Below, in pieces: positions 10,901 through 23,175 of a stretch of DNA of 64,000 nt. Source of the stretch: Rallus limicola (Eukaryota; Chordata; Aves; Gruiformes; Rallidae); the NCBI GenBank assembly GCA_022605955.1, contig JAKCOZ010000639.1:1-64000 (forward strand). The letters are read 5' to 3'. Within the stretch, counting starts at the first letter, position 1; each line of letters begins with the position of its first letter. A program made the translations under genes and the position numbers. The notes under the pieces are model-generated. The model made no database searches. It saw nothing but the letters and a program-made list of their open reading frames with translations, and had not been told where the DNA came from.

Positions 10901-13473
10901 TCTGCTTGTGTGTCCTGTTAGGAGGTTTCAGACAAGCTATGCCTTTCAGTCCTAGCTTCTTTACTTTGGGAGTTATTGCTGGACGTTTAGCATGTTTTGA
11001 ACTGCAGTCTGCTAGGGCCGAGAAAAGCACCGTAGGAGGTTCCAGGCATGTTCCCTCTTTCCAGGCAAAGGAAAAGGCTGAGAGCCAAAGTGACAGGGTC
11101 TGCTTGTGTGTCCTGTTAGGAGGTTTCAGACAAGCTATGCCTTTCAGTCCTAGCTTCTTTACTTTGGGAGTTATTGCTGGACGTTTAGCATGTTTTGAAC
11201 TGCAGTCTGCTAGGGCCGAGAAAATCACCGTAGGAGGTTCCAGGCATGTTCCCTCTTTCCAGGCAAAGGAAAAGGCTGAGAGCCAAAGTGACAGGGTCTG
11301 CTTGTGTGTCCTGTTAGGAGGTTTCAGACAAGCTATGCCTTTCAGTCCTAGCTTCTTTACTTTGGGAGTTATTGCTGGACGTTTAGCATGTTTTGAACTG
11401 CAGTCTGCTAGGGCCGAGAAAAGCACCATAGGAGGTTCCAGGCATGTTCCCTCTTTCCAGGCAAAGGAAAAGGCTGAGAGCCAAAGTGACAGGGTCTGCT
11501 TGTGTGTCCTGTTAGGAGGTTTCAGACAAGCTATGCCTTTCATGCCTAGCTTCTTTACTTTGGGAGTTATTGCTGGACGTTTAGCATGTTTTGAACTGCA
11601 GTCTGCTAGGGCCGAGAAAAGCACCGTAGGAGCTTCCAGGCATGTTCCCTCTTTCCAGGCAAAGGAAAAGGCTGAGAGCCAAAGTGACAGGGTCTGCTTG
11701 TGTGTCCTGTTAGGAGGTTTCAGACAAGCTATGCCTTTCAGTCCTAGCTTCTTTACTTTGGGAGTTATTGCTGGACGTTTAGCATGTTTTGAACTGCAGT
11801 CTGCTAGGGCCGAGAAAAGCACCGTAGGAGGTAGCAGGTATGTTCCTTCTTTCCAGGCAAAGGAAAAGGCTGAGAGCCAAAGTGACAGGGTCTGCTTGTG
11901 TGTCCTGTTAGGAGGTTTCAGACAAGCTATGCCTTTCATGCCTATCTTCTTCAATTTGGGAGTTATTGCTGGACGTTTAGCATGTTTTGAATTGCAGTCT
12001 GCTAGGGCCGAGTAAAGCACCGTATGTGGTTCCAGGCATGTTCCCTCTTTCCAGGCAAAGGAAAAGGCTGAGAGCCAAAGTGACAGGGTCTGCTTGTGTG
12101 TCCTGTTAGGAGGTTTCAGACAAGCTATGCCTTTCAGTCCTAGCTTCTTTACTTTGGGAGTTATTGCTGGACGTTTAGCATGTTTTGAACTGCAGTCTGC
12201 TAGGGCCGAGAAAAGCACCGTAGGAAGTAGCAGGTATGTTCCCTCTTTCCATGCAAAGGAAAAGGCTGAGAGCCAAAGTGACAGGGTCTGCTTGTGTGTC
12301 CTGTTAGGAGGTTTCAGACAAGCTATGCCTTTCAGTCCTAGCTTCTTTACTTTGGGAGTTATTGCTGGACGTTTAGCATGTTTTGAACTGCAGTCTGCTA
12401 GGGCCGAGAAAAGCACCGTAGGAGCTTCCAGGCATGTTCCCTCTTTCCAGGCAAAGGAAAAGGCTGAGAGCCAAAGTGACAGGGTCTGCTTGTGTGTCCT
12501 GTTAGGAGGTTTCAGACAAGCTATGCCTTTCAGTCCTAGCTTCTTTACTTTGGGAGTTATTGCTGGACGTTTAGCATGTTTTGAACTGCAGTCTGCTAGG
12601 GCCGAGAAAAGCACCGTAGGAGGTTCCAGGCATGTTCCCTCTTTCCAGGCAAAGGAAAAGGCTGAGAGCCAAAGTGACAGGGTCTGCTTGTGTGTCCTGT
12701 TAGGAGGTTTCAGACAAGCTATGCCTTTCATGCCTAGCTTCTTTACTTTGGGAGTTATTGCTGGACGTTTAGCATGTTTTGAACTGCAGTCTGCTAGGGC
12801 CGAGAAAAGCACCATAGGAGGTTCCAGGCATGTTCCCTCTTTCCAGGCAAAGGAAAAGGCTGAGAGCCAAAGTGACAGGGTCTGCTTGTGTGTCCTGTTA
12901 GGAGGTTTCAGACAAGCTATGCCTTTCAGTCCTAGCTTCTTTACTTTGGGAGTTATTGCTGGACGTTTAGCATGTTTTGAACTGCAGTCTGCTAGGGCCG
13001 AGAAAAGCACCGTAGGAGGTTCCAGGCATGTTCCCTCTTTCCAGACAAAGGAAAAGGCTGAGAGCCAAAGTGACAGGGTCTGCTTGTGTGTCCTGTTAGG
13101 AGGTTTCAGACAAGCTATGCCTTTCATGCCTAGCTTCTTTACTTTGGGAGTTATTGCTGGACGTTTAGCATGTTTTGAACTGCAGTCTGCTAGGGCCGAG
13201 AAAAGCACCGTAGGAGGTTCCAGGCATGTTCCCTCTTTCCAGGCAAAGGAAAAGGCTGAGAGCCAAAGTGACAGGGTCTGCTTGTGTGTCCTGGTAGGAG
13301 GTTTCAGACAAGCTATGCCTTTCATGCCTAGCTTCTTTACTTTGGGAGTTATTGCTGGACGTTTAGCATGTTTTGAACTGCAGTCTGCTAGGGCCGAGAA
13401 AAGCACCGTAGGAGCTTCCAGGCATGTTCCCTCTTTCCAGGCAAAGGAAAAGGCTGAGAGCCAAAGTGACAGG
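7930..13473 (+). repeat. Nested 7-monomer (1386 bp) sub-repeats inside HOR A
   Basis: Four consecutive 7-monomer blocks start at 7930, 9316, 10702 and 12088. The first two both open with the 'gaactacag/catgcatg/ccatgcaaag' monomer and match over their first four units. The last two both open with the 'gtaggaagtagcagg/ccatgcaaag' monomer and both carry 'accatagg' in their fourth unit. Blocks two and three both end in a 'cctatcttctt' monomer with 'gagtaa' (10504-10701 and 11890-12087). The same 1386-bp spacing recurs in HOR B between 'atgctttt' monomers (27373 to 28759, and 33313 to 34699). This suggests a 7-mer was an older amplification unit, later absorbed into the roughly 30-mer. Confidence 0.75.
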
Positions 13474-14463
13474 GTCTGCTTGTGTGTCCTGTTAGGAGGT
13501 TTCAGACAAGCTATGCCTTTCAGTCCTAGCTTCTTTACTTTGGGAGTTATTGCTGGACGTTTAGCATGTTTTGAACTGCAGTCTGCTAGGGCCGAGAAAA
13601 GCACCGTAGGAGGTTCCAGGCATGTTCCCTCTTTCCAGGCAAAGGAAAAGGCTGAGAGCCAAAGTGACAGGGTCTGCTTGTGTGTCCTGTTAGGAGGTTT
13701 CAGACAAGCTATGCCTTTCATGCCTAGCTTCTTTACTTTGGGAGTTATTGCTGGACGTTTAGCATGTTTTGAACTGCAGTCTGCTAGGGCCGAGAAAAGC
13801 ACCGTAGGAGGTTCCAGGCATGTTCCCTCTTTCCAGGCAAAGGAAAAGGCTGAGAGCCAAAGTGACAGGGTCTGCTTGTGTGTCCTGTTAGGAGGTTTCA
13901 GACAAGCTATGCCTTTCATGCCTAGCTTCTTTACTTTGGGAGTTATTGCTGGACGTTTAGCATGTTTTGAACTGCAGTCTGCTAGGGCCGAGAAAAGCAC
14001 TGTAGGAGGTAGCAGGTATGTTCCTTCTTTCCAGGCAAAGGAAAAGGCTGAGAGCCAAAGTGACAGGGTCTGCTTGTGTGTCCTGTTAGGAGGTTTCAGA
14101 CAAGCTATGCCTTTCATGCCTAGCTTCTTTACTTTGGGAGTTATTGCTGGACGTTTAGCATGTTTTGAACTGCAGTCTGCTAGGGCCGAGAAAAGCACCG
14201 TAGGAACTTCCAGGCATGTTCCCTCTTTCCAGGCAAAGGAAAAGGCTGAGAGCCAAAGTGACAGGGTCTGCTTGTGTGTCCTGTTAGGAGGTTTCAGACA
14301 AGCTATGCCTTTCATGTCTAGCTTCTTTACTTTGGGAGTTATTGCTGGACGTTTAGCATGTTTTGAACTGCAGTCTGCTAGGGCCGAGAAAAGCACCGTA
14401 GGAGGTTCCAGGCATGTTCCCTCTTTCCAGGCAAAGGAAAAGGCTGAGAGCCAAAGTGACAGG
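7930..14463 (+). repeat. Higher-order repeat A, copy 2 (33 monomers)
   Basis: Second copy of the block at 1786-7929. It matches monomer for monomer until the 'ccagacaaag' unit at 12880-13077. Then two extra monomers (13474-13869) push the offset from 31 to 33 units, so the 'catgtctagc' monomer at 7732 pairs with 14266 (difference 6534 = 33 x 198). Gain of exactly two whole units is the expected product of unequal exchange in register. The copy carries none of the single-base indels found in copy 1, and contains private substitutions such as 'cctggtagg' near 13293. To the right the block passes into differently ordered monomers, so no third full copy follows. Confidence 0.9.
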
Positions 14464-15651
14464 GTCTGCTTGTGTGTCCTGTTAGGAGGTTTCAGACAAG
14501 CTATGCCTTTCAGTCCTAGCTTCTTTACTTTGGGAGTTATTGCTGGACGTTTAGCATGTTTTGAACTGCAGTCTGCTAGGGCCGAGAAAAGCACCGTAGG
14601 AGGTTCCAGGCATGTTCCCTCTTTCCAGGCAAAGGAAAAGGCTGAGAGCCAAAGTGACAGGGTCTGCTTGTGTGTCCTGTTAGGAGGTTTCAGACAAGCT
14701 ATGCCTTTCATGCCTAGCTTCTTTACTTTGGGATTTATTGCTGGACGTTTAGCATGTTTTGAACTGCAGTCTGCTAGGGCCGAGAAAAGCACTGTAGGAG
14801 GTAGCAGGTATGTTCCTTCTTTCCAGGCAAAGGAAAAGGCTGAGAGCCAAAGTGACAGGGTCTGCTTGTGTGTCCTGTTAGGAGGTTTCAGACAAGCTAT
14901 GCCTTTCAGTCCTAGCTTCTTTACTTTGGGAGTTATTGCTGGACGTTTAGCATGTTTTGAACTGCAGTCTGCTAGGGCCGAGAAAAGCACCGTAGGAGGT
15001 TCCAGGCATGTTCCCTCTTTCCAGGCAAAGGAAAAGGCTGAGAGCCAAAGTGACAGGGTCTGCTTGTGTGTCCTGTTAGGAGGTTTCAGACAAGCTATGC
15101 CTTTCATGCCTAGCTTCTTTACTTTGGGAGTTATTGCTGGACGTTTAGCATGTTTTGAACTGCAGTCTGCTAGGGCCGAGAAAAGCACTGTAGGAGGTAG
15201 CAGGTATGTTCCTTCTTTCCAGGCAAAGGAAAAGGCTGAGAGCCAAAGTGACAGGGTCTGCTTGTGTGTCCTGTTAGGAGGTTTCAGACAAGCTATGCCT
15301 TTCAGTCCTAGCTTCTTTACTTTGGGAGTTATTGCTGGACGTTTAGCATGTTTTGAACTGCAGTCTGCTAGGGCCGAGAAAAGCACCGTAGGAGGTTCCA
15401 GGCATGTTCCCTCTTTCCAGGCAAAGGAAAAGGCTGAGAGCCAAAGTGACAGGGTCTGCTTGTGTGTCCTGTTAGGAGGTTTCAGACAAGCTATGCCTTT
15501 CATGCCTAGCTTCTTTACTTTGGGAGTTATTGCTGGACGTTTAGCATGTTTTGAACTGCAGTCTGCTAGGGCCGAGAAAAGCACCCTAGGAGGTTCCAGG
15601 CATGTTCCCTCTTTCCAGGCAAAGGAAAAGGCTGAGAGCCAAAGTGACAGG

Positions 15652-16839
15652 GTCTGCTTGTGTGTCCTGTTAGGAGGTTTCAGACAAGCTATGCCTTTCA
15701 TGCCTAGCTTCTTTACTTTGGGAGTTATTGCTGGACGTTTAGCATGTTTTGAACTGCAGTCTGCTAGGGCCGAGAAAAGCACCGTAGGAGCTTCCAGGCA
15801 TGTTCCCTCTTTCCAGGCAAAGGAAAAGGCTGAGAGCCAAAGTGACAGGGTCTGCTTGTGTGTCCTGTTAGGAGGTTTCAGACAAGCTATGCCTTTCATG
15901 CCTAGCTTCTTTACTTTGGGAGTTATTGCTGGACGTTTAGCATGTTTTGAACTGCAGTCTGCTAGGGCCGAGAAAAGCACTGTAGGAGGTAGCAGGTATG
16001 TTCCTTCTTTCCAGGCAAAGGAAAAGGCTGAGAGCCAAAGTGACAGGGTCTGCTTGTGTGTCCTGTTAGGAGGTTTCAGACAAGCTATGCCTTTCAGTCC
16101 TAGCTTCTTTACTTTGGGAGTTATTGCTGGACGTTTAGCATGTTTTGAACTGCAGTCTGCTAGGGCCGAGAAAAGCACCGTAGGAGGTAGCAGGTATGTT
16201 CCTTCTTTCCAGGCAAAGGAAAAGGCTGAGAGCCAAAGTGACAGGGTCTGCTTGTGTGTCCTGTTAGGAGGTTTCAGACAAGCTATGCCTTTCATGCCTA
16301 GCTTCTTTACTTTGGGAGTTATTGCTGGACGTTTAGCATGTTTTGAACTGCAGTCTGCTAGTGCCGAGAAAAGCACTGTAGGAGGTAGCAGGTATGTTCC
16401 TTCTTTCCAGGCAAAGGAAAAGGCTGAGAGCCAAAGTGACAGGGTCTGCTTGTGTGTCCTGTTAGGAGGTTTCAGACAAGCTATGCCTTTCATGCCTAGC
16501 TTCTTTACTTTGGGAGTTATTGCTGGACGTTTAGCATGTTTTGAACTGCAGTCTGCTAGGGCCGAGAAAAGCACCGTAGGAGGTTCCAGGCATGTTCCCT
16601 CTTTCCAGGCAAAGGAAAAGGCTGAGAGCCAAAGTGACAGGGTCTGCTTGTGTGTCCTGTTAGGAGGTTTCAGACAAGCTATGCCTTTCATGTCTAGCTT
16701 CTTTACTTTGGGAGTTATTGCTGGACATTTAGCATGTTTTGAACTGCAGTCTGCTAGGGCCGAGAAAAGCACCGTAGGAGGTTCCAGGCATGTTCCCTCT
16801 TTCCAGGCAAAGGAAAAGGCTGAGAGCCAAAGTGACAGG
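15652..16839 (+). repeat. Six-monomer block, copy 1 of a 16-unit-offset duplication
   Basis: This six-monomer order is repeated at 18820-20007, exactly 3168 bp (16 x 198) away. Diagnostic rare changes are shared: 'ctagtgccgag' at 16360 and 19528, and the CpG-to-CpA change 'gacattt' at 16725 and 19893. The flanking monomer order diverges on both sides. The two copies then acquired private changes: 'catgtctagc' at 16690 in this copy only. Confidence 0.85.
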
Positions 16840-18027
16840 GTCTGCTTGTGTGTCCTGTTAGGAGGTTTCAGACAAGCTATGCCTTTCATGCCTAGCTTCT
16901 TTACTTTGGGAGTTATTGCTGGACGTTTAGCATGTTTTGAACTGCAGTCTGCTAGGGCCGAGAAAAGCACCGTAGGAGGTTCCAGGCATGTTCCCTCTTT
17001 CCAGGCAAAGGAAAAGGCTGAGAGCCAAAGTGACAGGGTCTGCTTGTGTGTCCTGTTAGGAGGTTTCAGACAAGCTATGCCTTTCATGCCTAGCTTCTTT
17101 ACTTTGGGAGTTATTGCTGGACGTTTAGCATGTTTTGAACTGCAGTCTGCTAGGGCCGAGAAAAGCACTGTAGGAGGTAGCAGGTATGTTCCTTCTTTCC
17201 AGGCAAAGGAAAAGGCTGAGAGCCAAAGTGACAGGGTCTGCTTGTGTGTCCTGTTAGGAGGTTTCAGACAAGCTATGCCTTTCAGTCCTAGCTTCTTTAC
17301 TTTGGGAGTTATTGCTGGACGTTTAGCATGTTTTGAACTGCAGTCTGCTAGGGCCGAGAAAAGCACCGTAGGAGGTTCCAGGCATGTTCCCTCTTTCCAG
17401 GCAAAGGAAAAGGCTGAGAGCCAAAGTGACAGGGTCTGCTTGTGTGTCCTGTTAGGAGGTTTCAGACAAACTATGCCTTTCATGCCTAGCTTCTTTACTT
17501 TGGGAGTTATTGCTGGACGTTTAGCATGTTTTGAACTGCAGTCTGCTAGGGCCGAGAAAAGCACCCTAGGAGGTTCCAGGCATGTTCCCTCTTTCCAGGC
17601 AAAGGAAAAGGCTGAGAGCCAAAGTGACAGGGTCTGCTTGTGTGTCCTGTTAGGAGGTTTCAGACAAGCTATGCCTTTCATGCCTAGCTTCTTTACTTTG
17701 GGAGTTATTGCTGGACGTTTAGCATGTTTTGAACAGCAGTCTGCTAGGGCCGAGAAAAGCACCGTAGGAGGTTCCAGGCATGTTCCCTCTTTCCAGGCAA
17801 AGGAAAAGGCTGAGAGCCAAAGTGACAGGGTCTGCTTGTGTGTCCTGTTAGGAGGTTTCAGACAAGCTATGCCTTTCATGCCTAGCTTCTTTACTTTGGG
17901 AGTTATTGCTGGACGTTTAGCATGTTTTGAACTGCAGTCTGCTAGGGCCGAGAAAAGCACCATAGGAGGTTCCAGGCATGTTCCCTCTTTCCAGGCAAAG
18001 GAAAAGGCTGAGAGCCAAAGTGACAGG

Positions 18028-18621
18028 GTCTGCTTGTGTGTCCTGTTAGGAGGTTTCAGACAAGCTATGCCTTTCATGCCTAGCTTCTTTACTTTGGGAG
18101 TTATTGCTGGACGTTTAGCATGTTTTGAACTGCAGTCTGCTAGGGCCGAGAAAAGCACCGTAGGAGGTTCCAGGCATGTTCCCTCTTTCCAGACAAAGGA
18201 AAAGGCTGAGAGCCAAAGTGACAGGGTCTGCTTGTGTGTCCTGTTAGGAGGTTTCAGACAAGCTATGCCTTTCATGCCTAGCTTCTTTACTTTGGGAGTT
18301 ATTGCTGGACGTTTAGCATGTTTTGAACTGCAGTCTGCTAGGGCCGAGAAAAGCACCGTAGGAGGTTCCAGGCATGTTCCCTCTTTCCAGACAAAGGAAA
18401 AGGCTGAGAGCCAAAGTGACAGGGTCTGCTTGTGTGTCCTGTTAGGAGGTTTCAGACAAGCTATGCCTTTCATGCCTAGCTTCTTTACTTTGGGAGTTAT
18501 TGCTGGACGTTTAGCATGTTTTGAACTGCAGTCTGCTAGGGCCGAGAAAAGCACCGTAGGAGGTTCCAGGCATGTTCCCTCTTTCCAGACAAAGGAAAAG
18601 GCTGAGAGCCAAAGTGACAGG
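18028..18621 (+). repeat. Three consecutive near-identical 'ccagacaaag' monomers
   Basis: Monomers starting at 18028, 18226 and 18424 all carry the rare 'ccagacaaag' variant (positions 18188, 18386 and 18584). Elsewhere this variant was seen only as singletons, near 1156, 6903 and 13041. A run of three adjacent copies is the simplest product of recent single-unit amplification by unequal exchange or replication slippage. Confidence 0.85.
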
Positions 18622-18819
18622 GTCTGCTTGTGTGTCCTGTTAGGAGGTTTCAGACAAGCTATGCCTTTCAGTCCTAGCTTCTTTACTTTGGGAGTTATTG
18701 CTGGACGTTTAGCATGTTTTGAACTGCAGTCTGCTAGGGCCGAGAAAAGCACTGTAGGAGGTAGCAGGTATGTTTCCTCTTTCCATGCAAAGGAAAAGGC
18801 TGAGAGCCAAAGTGACAGG

Positions 18820-20007
18820 GTCTGCTTGTGTGTCCTGTTAGGAGGTTTCAGACAAGCTATGCCTTTCATGCCTAGCTTCTTTACTTTGGGAGTTATTGCT
18901 GGACGTTTAGCATGTTTTGAACTGCAGTCTGCTAGGGCCGAGAAAAGCACCGTAGGAGCTTCCAGGCATGTTCCCTCTTTCCAGGCAAAGGAAAAGGCTG
19001 AGAGCCAAAGTGACAGGGTCTGCTTGTGTGTCCTGTTAGGAGGTTTCAGACAAGCTATGCCTTTCATGCCTAGCTTCTTTACTTTGGGAGTTATTGCTGG
19101 ACGTTTAGCATGTTTTGAACTGCAGTCTGCTAGGGCTGAGAAAAGCACTGTAGGAGGTAGCAGGTATGTTCCTTCTTTCCAGGCAAAGGAAAAGGCTGAG
19201 AGCCAAAGTGACAGGGTCTGCTTGTGTGTCCTGTTAGGAGGTTTCAGACAAGCTATGCCTTTCAGTTCTAGCTGCTTTACTTTGGGAGTTATTGCTGGAC
19301 GTTTAGCATGTTTTGAACTGCAGTCTGCTAGGGCCGAGAAAAGCACCGTAGGAGGTAGCAGGTATGTTCCTTCTTTCCAGGCAAAGGAAAAGGCTGAGAG
19401 CCAAAGTGACAGGGTCTGCTTGTGTGTCCTGTTAGGAGGTTTCAGACAAGCTATGCCTTTCATGCCTAGCTTCTTTACTTTGGGAGTTATTGCTGGACGT
19501 TTAGCATGTTTTGAACTGCAGTCTGCTAGTGCCGAGAAAAGCACTGTAGGAGGTAGCAGGTATGTTCCTTCTTTCCAGGCAAAGGAAAAGGCTGAGAGCC
19601 AAAGTGACAGGGTCTGCTTGTGTGTCCTGTAAGAAGGTTTCAGACAAGCTATGCCTTTCATGCCTAGCTTCTTTACTTTGGGAGTTATTGCTGGACGTTT
19701 AGCATGTTTTGAACTGCAGTCTGCTAGGGCCGAGAAAAGCACCGTAGGAGGTTCCAGGCATGTTCCCTCTTTCCAGGCAAAGGAAAAGGCTGAGAGCCAA
19801 AGTGACAGGGTCTGCTTGTGTGTCCTGTTAGGAGGTTTCAGACAAGCTATGCCTTTCATGCCTAGCTTCTTTACTTTGGGAGTTATTGCTGGACATTTAG
19901 CATGTTTTGAACTGCAGTCTGCTAGGGCCGAGAAAAGCACCGTAGGAGGTTCCAGGCATGTTCCCTCTTTCCAGGCAAAGGAAAAGGCTGAGAGCCAAAG
20001 TGACAGG
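18820..20007 (+). repeat. Six-monomer block, copy 2 of a 16-unit-offset duplication
   Basis: Partner of 15652-16839, matching in monomer order and in two rare shared substitutions. Private changes include 'cagttctagctgc' near 19264 and 'cctgtaagaagg' near 19627. The latter turns the plus-strand open frame into a stop. Confidence 0.85.
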
Positions 20008-21393
20008 GTCTGCTTGTGTGTCCTGTTAGGAGGTTTCAGACAAGCTATGCCTTTCAGTCCTAGCTTCTTTACTTTGGGAGTTATTGCTGGACGTTTAGCA
20101 TGTTTTGAACTGCAGTCTGCTAGGGCCGAGAAAAGCACCCTAGGAGGTTCCAGGCATGTTCCCTCTTTCCAGGCAAAGGAAAAGGCTGAGAGCCAAAGTG
20201 ACAGGGTCTGCTTGTGTGTCCTGTTAGGAGGTTTCAGACAAGCTATGCCTTTCATGCCTAGCTTCTTTACTTTGGGAGTTATTGCTGGACGTTTAGCATG
20301 TTTTGAACTGCAGTCTGCTAGGGCCGAGAAAAGCACCGTAGGAGGTTCCAGGCATGTTCCCTCTTTCCAGGCAAAGGAAAAGGCTGAGAGCCAAAGTGAC
20401 AGGGTCTGCCTGTGTGTCCTGTTAGGAGGTTTCAGACAAGCTATGCCTTTCAGGCCTAGCTTCTTTACTTTGGGAGTTATTGCTGGACGTTTAGCATGTT
20501 TTGAACTGCAGTCTGCTAGGGCCGAGAAAAGCACCGTAGGAGGTTCCAGGCATGTTCCCTCTTTCCAGGCAAAGGAAAAGGCTGAGAGCCAAAGTGACAG
20601 GGTCTGCTTGTGTGTCCTGTTAGGAGGTTTCAGACAAGCTATGCCTTTCATGCCTAGCTTCTTTACTTTGGGAGTTATTGCTGGACGTTTAGCATGTTTT
20701 GAACTGCAGTCTGCTAGGGCCGAGAAAAGCACTGTAGGAGGGAGCAGGTATGTTCCTTCTTTCCAGGCAAAGGAAAAGGCTGAGAGCAAAAGTGACAGGA
20801 TCTGCTTGTGTGTCCTGTTAGGAGGTTTCAGACAAGCTATGCCTTTCAGTCCTAGCTTCTTTACTTTGGGAGTTATTGCTGGACGTTTAGCATGTTTTGA
20901 ACTGCAGTCTGCTAGGGCCGAGAAAAGCACCGTAGGAGGTTCCATGCATGTTCCCTCTTTCCATGCAAAGGAAAAGGCTGAGAGCCAAAGTGACAGGGTC
21001 TGCTTGTGTGTCCTGTTAGGAGGTTTCAGACAAGCTATGCCTTTCATGCCTAGCTTCTTTACTTTGGGAGTTATTGCTGGACGTTTAGCATGTTTTGAAC
21101 TGCAGTCTGCTAGGGCCGAGAAAAGCACCGTAGGAGGTTCCAGGCATGTTCCCTCTTTCCAGGCAAAGGAAAAGGCTGAGAGCCAAAGTGACAGGGTCTG
21201 CTTGTGTGTCCTGTTAGGAGGTTTCAGACAAGCTATGCCTTTCATGCCTAGCTTCTTTACTTTGGGAGTTATTGCTGGACGTTTAGCATGTTTTGAACTG
21301 CATTCTGCTAGGGCCGAGAAAAGCACCGTAGGAGGTTCCAGGCATGTTCCCTCTTTCCAGGCAAAGGAAAAGGCTGAGAGCCAAAGTGACAGG

Positions 21394-23175
21394 GTCTGCT
21401 TGTGTGTCCTGTTAGGAGGTTTCAGACAAGCTATGCCTTTCATGCCTAGCTTCTTTACTTTGGGTGTTATTGCTGGACGTTTAGCATGTTTTGAACTGCA
21501 GTCTGCTAGGGCCGAGAAAAGCACCGTAGGAGCTTCCAGGCATGTTCCCTCTTTCCAGGCAAAGGAAAAGGCTGAGAGCCAAAGTGACAGGGTCTGCTTG
21601 TGTGTCCTGTTAGGAGGTTTCAGACAAGCTATGCCTTTCAGTCCTAGCTTCTTTACTTTGGGAGTTATTGCTGGACGTTTAGCATGTTTTGAACTGCAGT
21701 CTGCTAGGGCCGAGAAAAGCACCCGAGGAGCTTCCAGGCATGTTCCCTCTTTCCAGGCAAAGGAAAAGGCTGAGAGCCAAAGTGACAGGGTCTGCTTGTG
21801 TGTCCTGTTAGGAGGTTTCAGACAAGCTATGCCTTTCATGCCTAGCTTCTTTACTTTGGGAGTTATTGCTGGACGTTTAGCATGTTTTGAACTGCAGTCT
21901 GCTAGGGCCGAGAAAAGCACCGTAGGAGGTTCCAGGCATGTTCCCTCTTTCCAGGCAAAGGAAAAGGCTGAGAGCCAAAGTGACAGGGTCTGCTTGTGTG
22001 TCCTGTTAGGAGGTTTCAGACAAGCTATGCCTTTCATGCCTAGCTTCTTTACTTTGGGAGTTATTGCTGGACGTTTAGCATGTTTTGAACTGCAGTCTGC
22101 TAGGGCCGAGAAAAGCACCGTAGGAGGTTCCAGGCATGTTCCTTCTTTCCAGGCAAAGGAAAAGGCTGAGAGCCAAAGTGACAGGGTCTGCTTGTGTGTC
22201 CTGTTAGGAGGTTTCAGACAAGCTATGCCTTTCATGCCTAGCTTCTTTACTTTGGGAGTTATTGCTGGACGTTTAGCATGTTTTGAACTGCAGTCTGCTA
22301 GGTCCGAGAAAAGCACTGTAGGAGGTTCCAGGCATGTTCCCTCTTTCCAGGCAAAGGAAAAGGCTGAGAGCCAAAGTGACAGGGTCTGCTTGTGTGTCCT
22401 GTTAGGAGGTTTCAGACAAGCTATGCCTTTCATGCCTAGCTTCTTTACTTTGGGTGTTATTGCTGGACGTTTAGCATGTTTTGAACTGCAGTCTGCTAGG
22501 GCCGAGAAAAGCACCGTAGGAGGTTCCAGGCATGTTCCCTCTTTCCAGGCAAAGGAAAAGGCTGAGAGCCAAAGTGACAGGGTCTGCTTGTGTGTCCTGT
22601 TAGGAGGTTTCAGACAAGCTATGCCTTTCAGTCCTAGCTTCTTTACTTTGGGAGTTATTGCTGGACGTTTAGCATGTTTTGAACTGCAGTCTGCTAGGGC
22701 CGAGAAAAGCACCCGAGGAGCTTCCAGGCATGTTCCCTCTTTCCAGGCAAAGGAAAAGGCTGAGAGCCAAAGTGACAGGGTCTGCTTGTGTGTCCTGTTA
22801 GGAGGTTTCAGACAAGCTATGCCTTTCATGCCTAGCTTCTTTACTTTGGGAGTTATTGCTGGACGTTTAGCATGTTTTGAACTGCAGTCTGCTAGGGCCG
22901 AGAAAAGCACCGTAGGAGGTTCCAGGCATGTTCCCTCTTTCCAGGCAAAGGAAAAGGCTGAGAGCCAAAGTGACAGGGTCTGCTTGTGTGTCCTGTTAGG
23001 AGGTTTCAGACAAGCTATGCCTTTCATGCCTAGCTTCTTTACTTTGGGAGTTATTGCTGGACGTTTAGCATGTTTTGAACTGCAGTCTGCTAGGGCCGAG
23101 AAAAGCACTGTAGGAGGTTCCAGGCATGTTCCCTCTTTCCATGCAAAGGAAAAGGCTGAGAGCCAAAGTGACAGG
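21394..23175 (+). repeat. Local 5-monomer (990 bp) tandem duplication
   Basis: Two adjacent blocks start at 21394 and 22384. Each opens with a monomer carrying 'gggtgttatt' (21463 and 22453), followed by one with 'acccgaggagctt' (21721 and 22711). Both spacings are exactly 990 bp. These two markers were not seen elsewhere in the window. The second copy is followed out to about 23175, after which the order changes. Private differences ('ggagcttcc' versus 'ggaggttcc' in the first monomer) show some later change or conversion. Confidence 0.85.
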
